The notes below the pieces were generated by a model. It worked only from the letters and a program-made list of their open reading frames with translations, did no database searches and was not told the origin of the DNA. Positions 24,501 through 36,500 of a stretch of 64,000 nucleotides of DNA are shown in pieces. Source of the DNA: Apostichopus japonicus (Eukaryota; Echinodermata; Holothuroidea; Aspidochirotida; Stichopodidae). The position numbers were made by a program, and so were the translations under genes. The stretch is taken from NCBI RefSeq assembly GCF_037975245.1, contig NC_092578.1, positions 19,794,821-19,858,820 of the forward strand. Reading direction: 5' to 3'. Position 1 is the first letter of the stretch; every line of letters begins with the position of its first letter.

Positions 24501-27500
24501 AATCTGTAGTAGTAATGATAGTAGGGGGAGGGGTGTATGCATTGGCAAACAATCAGAAGGTATAGTAGTATTGATAGTAGGGGGAGGGGTGTATGCATGG
24601 GCAAACAATCAGAAGGTATAGTAGTATTGATAGTAGGGGGAGGGGTGTATGCATGGGCAAACAATCAGAAGGTGAAGTTGTAATGGGGGAGGGGTGTATG
24701 CATAGGCAAACAATCAGAAGCTAGAGTAGTATTGATAGTAGGGGGAGGGGTGTATGCATGGGCAAACAATCAGAAGGTAGAGTAGTAATGATAGTAGGGG
24801 GAGGGGTGTATGCATAGGCAAACAATCAGAAGGTATAGTAGTATTGATAGTAGGGGGAGGGGTGTATGCATGGGCAAACAATCAGAAGGTGAAGTTGTAA
24901 TGGGGGAGGGGTGTATGCATAGGCAAACAATCAGAAGCTAGAGTAGTATTGATAGTAGGGGGAGGGGTGTATGCATGGGCAAACAATCAGAAGGTAGAGT
25001 AGTAATGATAGTAGGGGGAGGGGTGTATGCATGGGCAAACAATCAGAAGGTGAAGTTGTAATGGGGGAGGGGTGTATGCATAGGCAAACAATCAGAAGCT
25101 AGAGTAGTATTGATAGTAGGGGGAGGGGTGTATGCATGGGCAAACAATCAGAAGGTATAGTAGTAATGATAGTAGGGGGAGGGGTGTATGCATGGGCAAA
25201 CAATTAGAAGGTATTGTAGTATTGATAGTAAGGGGAGGGGTGTATACATGGGCAAACAACCAGAAGGTGTAGTAGTAAGGATAGTAGGAGGACGGGTGTA
25301 TGCATAGGCAAACAATTAGGAGGTATTGTAGTATTGATAGTAAGGGGAGGGGTGTATGCATGGGCAAACAATCAGAAGGTATAAAAGTATTAATTGGGGG
25401 AGCGGTGTATGCATGGGCAAACAATCAGAAGGTATAGTAGTATTGATAGTAGGGGGAGGGGTGTATGCATGGGCAAACAATCAGAAGCTAGAGTAGTGAT
25501 GATAGTAGGGGGAGGGGTGTATGCATGGGCAAACAATCAGAAGCTTAAGTAGTATTGATAGTAGGGGGAGGGGTGTATGCATGGGCAAACAATCAGAAGG
25601 TATAGTAGTAATGATAGTAGGGGGAGGGGTGTATGCATGGGCAAACAATCAGAAGGTATAGTAGTAATGATAGTAGGGGGACGGGTGTATGCATAGGCAA
25701 ACAATCAGAAGGTATTGTAGTATTGATAATAAGGGGAGGGGTGTATGCATGGGCAAACAATCAGAAGGTATAAAAGTATTGATTGGGGGAGCGGTGTATG
25801 CATTGGCAAACAATCAGAATCTGTAGTAGTAATGATAGTAGGGGGAGCGGTGTATGCATGGGCAAACAATCAGAAGCTAGTGTAGTAATGATAGTAGGGG
25901 GAGTGGTGCATGCATTGGCAAACAATCACATATCATGAAACTAATTTGTTTTCCACACAGTATGAAAGTTATTGCATGGATTCCATTGTTAGCGTTGTGA
26001 AATGGAATTGCAACTTTATTCCGTTATTGGTTGGAATCTCAATGTTGTTCAATATTCTTTTAATTATACTTGCTCTTTTGAAACTTGTTTAGTAATTTCC
26101 AGGTCAGTTTGTTTGACTGTTTGGTTTAATCACATAGTACATCTATGGTAGTTTATTGGAAGCTTAATTCACAGCCTGCTTAATACAGTAGCCAGTGTAG
26201 TTCAATTATTTCTCACTCCGCATTAATCCTGTCGAGATGTAAAACGATGACCTTCACTAATGTAATGACATTATCGTAGAGTATTTTCTCCTGGTTTATT
26301 CTACAGAGCCTGCCATCACAGTGCACCCTGACCAGATGTTAGCATCTCCAGCTGGTGGTTCCTTGCACACTAGCTGTGAGGGAGACTATACAGCTAGTAT
26401 CATATGGTACAAGAAGGGATTAAATGGAGATAATCCTACATCCATCACAGGCAATGTCTTAAGCTTCTCTGACCTTGATGCAAGAGATCAGGGATTTTAT
26501 TTCTGCAGAGCTCAGGGAGGTGGAGCTTATGGAGATTCTTTTGCAGACAGTGACCCAGTACTAGTTTTGTTGTTAGGTAATATATATTTAATCAAAAGCC
26601 AAAGTGAAATTGAATAATATAAAACAAATTATCCAACATATATATCTAGAGTACATGTACTTTAAAGGCATTGAAGTCTCTGCCCAAACCACGTGCGGCC
26701 ATCTGAAAAAGTTAACTTTCCGTTGCTTGCAAGTGACGTTTTGTTCGTGTCGCTACAAAATGCAGACAGTACAGTAATAAAACGTGATACCTTGTTATCT
26801 TTTATCTAGACCTGATATGTCCACGCTGCTATGTACACAGTACTGTGGGTATTGACCGCAGCTGTATGTACTGACTGCATGTACACTAGTGTCTTATTAC
26901 CGATGGTAGCAATCTGTGTTTGTAATTTCTGGGATCGATGGTGGTGTCTAACACTTCTGTTACACCTCATTTGAAACTAGGCCAGATTACCGGCATTAGA
27001 CGTTTCTTTTTGCGCGAGTCTTCACACCCTTTAACTCTGTAACTCTGTACCAGTTTCCAGATCTAGGTTTAGGCTTCAGTGGAGCAGGGAGTGGTACTGA
27101 GGTGTGATGTACTCACTGTTCATTAGAGGAATCATATAGAAATGTTACTTTAATAAGTTGATAAGATCAAAAACGAGGATAGCAAGCATGAAGAGATGTT
27201 TAAAATTGCTGGTGAAGCAGTACCGTTGTTTTGATGCGGTAATTTAAAAATAGATTTTAATGTTAAAGGGTCATAGTTCAAGATTCAAATCTCTACACAG
27301 CTCTGTATGTTAATGAGGTTTTAGTTTAGTTAATTTGATACCTTCTTTATGCTAGCAACTTGAGTTGTATCATGTCTTGTATGTTATAATTCATTCTCTT
27401 ATTTGGTTACTCCTGAAGACAGAGACACATATCTACTGGAGATGAGGTTTGACAATCTGGTTTATTCTAATGAGATAGCTGACCCAACCAGCCCTTTCTT

Positions 27501-30500
27501 CAGTGCCAATATTAGTGTTGTTCAAGAAGGGGTACGTTTTAATGTACATCAAATATTTGTCATTTAAAAGAATTCATATCTACTTGATACAAAATGTTGT
27601 CAATTAAGAATGTGCTAGCCAATCATCTTTATTCACTCCCCCAGATGATCCTGCAGACAATAAATGCATAGTTGAATTCAGTCAGATGGTTTTATATATG
27701 TATCTGTAGAGCAGAAGGGTGTATCAATTACAAGGCATGGCAACAGATAAATAACTATGAAGGATATTAATAACTCCATTAGACTATATGAAGATAATAT
27801 TATCAAGAAATAAAGGAGTTGACAACTGGTGAGAAAACTAATTATTATTTTGAAAACTTTGCTGAAAATTTCTTTTTGTATCTGGTCAGTTTTTGAATCT
27901 TTTTACTTCATAGTGTCTATGATTTTATCTTTATAGCAACCACAGAGTGAGTGAATCATTTGGAAAAATAATGTTTCTTCATTACAGTGAAATAGTATAT
28001 CTAAAAGTTGTTTTTCTATTAAGAGGATACTCCCATCTAAAATATTGCATAATATGTAAAGCCCTACCTGCATAATTGTCCCTGACAGTCAAGCCTGCCT
28101 AGAAGAAAAACAGTCCTCAACTTCACTTGAGCATCACTAATTGTTACTTGATAGCATAAACTACCCCAAATACTGCCATGAGGATTCATCCTTGAGCACA
28201 CCTAATTAAATTGACCAGTCACCCTATGATTGTAGACACAAGTGCTCTAATTGCCAGCACTCCTGTGTGTGAAGTTGGCTTGACCACTGAAATATAACAC
28301 AATAGCCTATGTTTAATCATGAAGTTGTGCAGAGGAGCATTCAGTATGGCTAGCATTACCAACTTAGTAAGATATTCAATCTCTCAGGGATTTTGGGCAT
28401 TAACAAAACGTTGGCGCGCGGATGTTCCAAAATTATAGCACGACATCAATATTGTATCTAGCAAGCAATGTTGACATGACCAGTGTAGTACGTGTCATGC
28501 TGTTACAAGTTGTCGACATGCTGATGTTGAATTTTACATGTTGATAGACGCAATGACATATATATATTGTATTTTGTTTCGACATGTTCATATGGAATTG
28601 TAACTTGTTGATATCGAATTGTAACATGTTGATATTGAATTGGACATATATATATTAACTTGGATACTTCACTTTCTTTTTCGACATTTATGGAACGTTT
28701 GGCTCTCCGTACTGGTTACAAGTTTTCATCAATATACGTTCAATTTGGCAATTTCAAGTAAACAACACCTGAAAACAGGGGCAACATAATTTAGATAGAC
28801 TAGCTGCTGTAATCAGCATGGAATATTTTATTGTCCCCAAGTGAGGGATCATTTGTCTCTAGTCAATTTTATTAATTTTGAAACAATTCATTTGCTTTAT
28901 AATTGATTACTGCTCTGTCATTTCTAATCAAACTGATTTTTCAAGCCAGCCAAGAACTTGAATTGTTTATGCTGCAGGTTTACAGAAAATGATCACAACT
29001 TCCATTAAATATCCTTAATATTACATTTTTTTTTGCTTTCTTATGTTTGCCATTAGATTGCATCATCCCTCTTGGAGTCTGCAGATATTGAAGATATTAC
29101 TGATGTCACAGTTCAAAGGTTAAGGTCTGGCAGTGTTGTAGTTGAAGCACTAGTAACCCTGGCGATGGCTGTAACAGTGGAGGAGGCAAAGAATACTTTG
29201 GTTGAATATCCCCTCGGATCTATTGGGAACAATAGAACTATTGATGACCAGTCTGTTTCCTTCCAAAGTACTTGTAAGTGTTGACATCAATCAGTTCTCA
29301 AGAAATGGGATTTAATTTGACCTTGATATCCTCTTTGATCTCCAAAGTCACACATGTGCAATTTTAAACACTGAAACACTAAATACCAATATATTGTGCA
29401 ATCAACTCTCTCTATTAATATTATGTTAAATTGTGTTAAAACAAAACAAGTAATATTTCATTTCCCGAAGGGTGCAACTTTATGACAAGTGGTATCTGCA
29501 GTTAATTAGTACTGACCTACACTAGCTAGCACCATAGACTTATGTGTTGGTACATCTAGTATCTGTTCACAAGGCTATATATAAACCAGCTAGGCTTTAA
29601 AGCTCAAAGATGCACACACTCAATCATATGTATCGGAATGACTACAGCAAAATATTTTATCCAGCCCTCAGTCCAGGTGCCAATTAATACTATAAAGACT
29701 ATAAATATTTCTTTATTTTTTCCTTTAGCATTTTGTGCGGCACAGGGTCTTAATAACACTTTGGCTGGTCAATTAACATTCCTAAAATCTGAGATATCCC
29801 AGACTGCCCAGTCAGTGGAGCTGTGCCCGGGATATACTACCACAGGTAACACTTGTATCCTTTCATTAAATCTGGAATCTAGTTGAGCTTTCTTTGAAAA
29901 TACTCATTTTATAAAATGTGAGTCCACTTTTAAATGATGACCACGGTCCATTCAATCATATTGAGGTAACTTAAGTTCTTTAATCATAGTTAGCTAGGCA
30001 ATTAAGTAAACTATATATGCTATCAACTTGTCTTGTTGGGTTTGGGTGTTTTTAAATGTGTGTTTGTAGCTTTCTAAACACAAGATGACCAACTAATAAG
30101 CAGCTCTCATACGTGACTTGATTAGGCTCAATCAGAATTATGTGCAAATTAAGGTCACAAAGATAATCTGCATGAAAGTGTTGCATAATATCCCTTTTCG
30201 TTAATAGCTAGAATATGGATATGCAGCTAAATGTAGGTGCTGTAACCAGTCAAGGTTGAATTGATCGACTGCCAAAACAAACTTTTGTTGCAATACTTTT
30301 GGCCATCCCTCTTTATAACAGGAAACATATTAATCTAGATGCTGTAACTGTGCTTAGAATGACTTGTTTGTGGTTTCACAAACCCTTTGCCTTATAACTT
30401 TAGACCATTACATTGTATGTGTTCATTGTATATCTATCAGAAACAGTAATTTTAGACTGAGCTGTATCATTTCTAATCAATAGAACAAACTGCGAACCAT

Positions 30501-33500
30501 GAACTATGTGCCCATGGATGTGACCATGAACCATGTGAACCATGTGACCATGAGTTATGTGACCATTTACTGTGAATCATGTGACCATAAACTATTTGCC
30601 CATGAGTTATGTGACTATTTACTGTGACTAATGTGACCATGAGTTATTCGACTATTTACTGTGACTCATGTGAAACATGTGACCATGAGTTATGTGACCA
30701 ATTACTGTGAACCATGTGACCATGAGTTATGTGACCATTTACTGTGACTCATGTGAACCATGTGACCATGAGTTATGTGACCATTTGTTTTCTTAAGGGG
30801 GATCTCCGAGGGCTACAAGGATGTGCACAGGTAATTTTGTGTCTCCTAGTGTCTGGCAGGATCCTGTCTTGAACAACTGCTTCGATGGAGAGGAGAGTGA
30901 AGAAGACACAGATATTCTTGAGACACTTGTAGAGGTAACTGACTATCAATTGCTAGCATTTAAAACTAGCAGATTAAAGTTCTCTGTATCTGCTTACACA
31001 TAACTCTATCATAGATAAGATAAGATAAGTTAGGATTGCCCAACAACTAAGGGCTTGATAGTTCAGTTGCTACAAGCTTTGGACCTAAATTCCTGCATGA
31101 TTACAGCACTGAATGAGTTCTCATGATGGCAACATATGTTTACTCTTCCAACGATTTCTTGATAATAACGAGAATATCTTACTTCATCAGTGTGCAATCA
31201 TATTGTGTTACCTATAGATTGTTGGGTAATTATGATGAGTTAAATTAACTTGGAGATGGTGTTTAACTTCAACCTCCATGAAATGTGTCTCTTGTCATCT
31301 ATTGAACAAAGGGTATGTGGTTACCAACAGTTGTGTTATAAGGAGCCATATGTAACATGAAATTCAGGATGTAGAAATTAAAGTCAAATTTAAACTTCAA
31401 CCTTTCCAGCTTACTGCACTAAAAGCTTAGTGAAAATGACACTGCTCTATGCAACTTACATATCAATGTTCATTATTTGTATTGAGTTATCTGTCGTTAA
31501 ACATTTTGAGCTAACTAAAATTCACCAGATTTATTAACTGTCTTAAGAGTCTGTAGATTCTACAAACTTCAATCAAAATTTGCAAGCCCCGTCCAACAGA
31601 TCATACGCCAATCAGGGCAACAAAAAATGAATTTCTTTCTTTTGATTGTGACAGCTTTCTCTATGAAACCCACCTGTTCAGAGTGCATTTAGAATAAGAA
31701 ACATTGAATCTGCTTTGGAAGTTTTATTTCGAAAATTCACCAGCAAACACGTATTGAGACTTAAAAGAATTAACATCTGCTTGTTCCTAATTGTCAGTGG
31801 AAGTGAACATAGACAGCTTGACAAATGTATGTGTTTATTTGACTGTATCTGAGTATGCAAGGCTAAATCACTGCATGACTAAATCACTAATTAATAGAGC
31901 TAATTACAGCTCAGAACAGCCTGAGAGGTCAATGCCTTTATAACTTATCATGGCTCAATTTTATTCTATCAAAACAGAAATTTCTTTTGAGCTTCAACTT
32001 TATTATCAGTTGCTTCCTAGCAGGCTGTGTCTGTGTCTCTTACATTATGATTCCATTTATAGACTTTGGAAAACAATTCAGTCACAGCGGATAATGTTAC
32101 ACCGGTGTCTCGTGACGTGGCTGATGTCACTGGAACTGTTGATCTTGATGGTGGAGATCTGGATCATGTTGCAGATCTCCTCGAGATAATAACTAATGTG
32201 AACAGCTCATCGCCAGAGGTAATTTGAAATGAAATTTATTACCTTGAAGATTTTAAAGTTAAACTAAGAAATTCTTGAAAGAAACACAAATGGTCACACT
32301 AAGGTGTGTAAAGAAGCATCAAATGATGATTCAGTGAGTAAACCACTTATAACAGCCTAGGTCACAGCCTAGGTCACCAATAATATATATAAGCTCTCTT
32401 CATTAGTTTGAACACAAACATTCCCAGGTGAAAATTCCAGTTAATACCTGTTGAACAGGTTTTAACAGGTACCTGTTGCAACTGGTATTTGGTGACAGGT
32501 AATAACAGGTATTAAATGGTATTAACGGGTGTTAACTGGTATTGACAGGTATTAACTGGTATTAACAGGTTTCAACTGTTTTCAACAGGCATAACAGTTT
32601 TTAACTGGTATTAACAGGTATTAGCTGGTATTAACAGGTTTCAACTGTTTTCAACAGGTTTCAACAGGCACAACAGCTTTAGCTGGTATTAACAGGTATT
32701 AACTGGTAATAACAGGTTTCAACTGTTTTCAACAGGCATAACAGTTTTTAACTGGTATTAACCGGTTTCAACTGTTCTCAACAAGTTTCAACAGGCACAA
32801 CAGTTTTTAACTGGCATGAACAGGTATTAACTGGTAATAACAGGTTTCAACTGTTTTCAACAGGCGCAACAGCTATTAACTGGTAATAACATACTGTATG
32901 AACTGGTTTCAACTGTTTTCAACAGGGGTAACAGGTTTTAACTGGTTCTGTTTTCAACATGTCTTTACTGGTATTGAAAACGTTTGAACAGGTAAGAACA
33001 TGTATGGAAGGTTTTAAGCTGGTTATAACAGTAGGATTTTCCACACATTCAATTGTTTTCAACAAGTTATCTGGTGAAAACAGGTGGCGATGAATTTCAA
33101 CAGGTTAAAATTACTCTTTACAGTTGCACATGATGTAGGTCTAACACTTAACAAGCAAGTTAAGGCGAGGGAGAACTTCCAGCAGATGGAGTAAAAATCA
33201 CTGTTAACAAAAATCTGAAAATATCATTTTATTCCAACAAAGTTAAGACAAGTTAATGGATCAAACATGAATAGCAAAAGTATAGTACTGCACAATAATG
33301 CAAAGTTGAGGGCAATGAAAAAGAAAACATAAATTTGGAGTCTAACAAGAAAGCAAACTTATGAAGTAAACGCTTTCATATTACACATTAAAAACTTATA
33401 TATATTATGAAATACCAACTAAATATGTTCATTAAAACAATGATTTCATGTATTGCTGTGGCAATTAAGAAAGGAAACTCTATCTGTTAAAACAATATAA

Positions 33501-36500
33501 AGGTTAATTTTTTATCAATCATTATATCAAAATAAAAGTTACAGCTGAATAGATAAAAGTTATTCAAGAGTTAGCATTACCAAACTATGTAGTGTGCAAT
33601 TCTGCATGCTAGGCAGACAATAATAATAGCTAGTCAGACAGTAACCTTTTGAAAGGAATTCATTCTTAAATTGGCTACCAATCAGATCTTAAAAAACAAT
33701 ATTTACCTACAAAGCATGTATTTGTAATGCATATTTATACTGAACACATATGTGACGACAATGAACTGTCTATTCTGGAGTTTGAATAAAAATCTGAATA
33801 CTGTTTAATGGCATTTGTACATACTGATTATATACTAGAAATGTTAGTTCTTTAAAAAAAATAAGGCAAAAGTGGAAAGATGACTTTGCCAAGTAAAAAT
33901 CAACATCAGTCTATAATAGTCATGGTTAAACCACTTTCAAGAAAAAACTGTCCAGAAGATCTCCATTGAAAACTTAAGTTGTAATTGACAGCAACATACT
34001 TTCCATTTCCTGAATTTAATTAAAAAACTAAATACCATATAATGGCAAACAATAACTGTTTTAAACATAATAATAAATATGGGTTTAATCCTACTTTGAA
34101 AAAAGAACTGTCTAAAAAAATTCCTCTGAAAAGTTAACTTGTCAGTGACAGCAATATGCTGTCAGTTTGAATAAAACTAAAGACTGTTTAATGGTAAGCA
34201 ATAACCATTGAAAAAAATAATATGATACTAATGCTTTAAGGCCTTCTTTGTTTTACGATTGACGTCAGCTTCTCGGATATGTATTTGCTGAACCTTGCAG
34301 CTTCCTCAGTAAACTGCAGCTTTCTTTCAAACGTTCCACGAATTGTGCTGCAAGAAACAAAGCGTATGAACACTTAAGAATGGACTTATCATGATTAACA
34401 GTAACAGTGTGGTCCTAAAACTTAACAAACTCTCTTGCATTGCTGGATGAGTGCTTTCATGGAAAGTTAAGGTCAAACTTTCCTATGGTTTATAATGTCT
34501 CACGATATTTATCTCTGTTGGTATCCAACCTGAATGGACTAGCAATCACAGTCTAACCAAGAACATTCTTTTGGTTTAGAATTTGGGTTTGCTCAATGTA
34601 GTTTGATTGTAGGCTTCCTGTCAGAACTCAAAGGCAATTAAGAACCAACCAAAATGATATCAGTTGTTAACTCATGATACTGGAATGCATAATCCTACTG
34701 ATGAATAGTTCTGTCAGTGTTAAAAAATTACTTACTCCTGAAAAACAGCTTATTCAGTAAATTATATTGTACACTTGTGTACTATGTCATGAGCTTGTAA
34801 TATAAATGGTAACTTGTTTGAAAGCTTTCCATAATGACTAACCTTCCATAGCATTAAGCTTCACGGGAGACAACAGCGGTTTTCCATCTCTGTCACTGTT
34901 GAATCGTGTGCAAGCATTCCCAACGACTTTCGTTTTCAAAGTGTTGGTACCCCAAATCAACACCAGTAAAGTCTCCACGAACATAGAGTGTTTCTCTTAA
35001 CTACAAATGGCCTCCCACTTGTCTTCAGGAAGCCCAAAATCTGCACCAATATTGACCTGTGAACAGAAAATATGATATACCTGTAAGCATATATACAGAT
35101 ATAGCACATGATAACTCACATTATCATAAACATACATTAACATTAAAATTTTATATCAACATATTGGGAGGTAAACATTTAAATCAAGGTCCCTCAAGTT
35201 ATAAGCCAGGAATAGCAGCTTTACCAAATAATTACTAGCTTTGCACTATAACACCAAGTTATTTTTCAAAGCTTAATAACCATGTTTATAATTATCCCAA
35301 ATCAGTAAAAAATTGGCCCAACTTATGACGCTTGTACGTAAATGATGTACCAGACTGTTTTTTATATATATTATATATAAACAGGTTATGAAAAGTATCT
35401 AAATAATATCATTACACATTTGGGTACAATAGTTAAACTCACCCTTCCATCTTTTTTCTCTATGGCACTTGTTCCTTTGCTTTTTGGACTCTTGGATAAA
35501 CTCTTAATATCATCTTACACCATTATGTCTTTAAGCCATATACGTTCTCCTCTTCTGTTGTTGCCTCCACACTGGTGTCGTACATCACAGGAAACCTCAC
35601 CTGGATATTTGGTTTTTCAATTCTTCCTGGAAAAAGGAAATAGCAAAGCAGCAGTAGTCATGAATCATTTGAAAATATGAAATAAAGTTGTCACCACAAA
35701 GTGATGTGAGATTTGCTTCCACAATAGTCTGAAAAAAAGATTCCCAAAGTCTGAAGCAGACTGTATAAAGCTGAACATTTGAACCAGAGTGTCATCATTG
35801 CAACCAGAATCAAATGCCCAGACTACAGAGATAATAAAACATGGGCTAAATCTTTGTTTGTTTTTAAGATCTAAAAATACAAGATTTTCGAAACACAAAT
35901 GCACTGAGCCAACTTATTTATAGGCCTAATTGTTTTAAGTTGTTATTTTGCTTGCTCACTTAACAAGTCTTATTTAGACCTACTGTAGGCTAGAGAAGAA
36001 ACAGTTCTTTGTCACACTAAGTCAGTTTGTCTTTCAGTCGTTTTTTTAGTCTTACTAGTAGTAGTACTTAAGTATATAATACCGGTGACTAGCCAACATA
36101 ATTTGTTCAGCCTACTGTAACAGTAAGTTTGAAGGTCTAGCCTTGTTTTATTCAATATCACATAGCCTACCCATTTAGATTCACATGGGAAATTCAAGAA
36201 ATCTTTACCAAATGAGTGTAGACCTAAGCTTCAAGTAAACTACAGTATTGAAACTCAGTCCCAGCATTTGTTTGGAAATAAATTAGAAGATTATGTGCGA
36301 CTGTTCAATCTAGCCCAATACACACATAACACATTGCTAATTGGTGTTTAGAATGCACAGTTTAGTGTTGAGAATGCACTGCAGTACTCAATAGAAAACC
36401 TAGGCTACTCACTGTCATTGCACTTGTGTATTGCGAAACGCTAGCCTAACAACGGTCACAAGTGCCAGTGGCCTAACAATTAACGTTAGTTTTACCTCCA

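Noticed and set aside
19585-25424. Many minus-strand frames of 70-113 codons with a repeated Tyr/Pro-rich pattern
   Set aside because: They are periodic translations of the 56-bp minisatellite, recur wherever the units do, and lie antisense in an intron.
35665-36197. Minus-strand frames at 35665-35904 and 36012-36197 as 5' exons of the BEN-like gene
   Set aside because: No matching splice signals or coding character; compatible with chance frames in AT-rich sequence.
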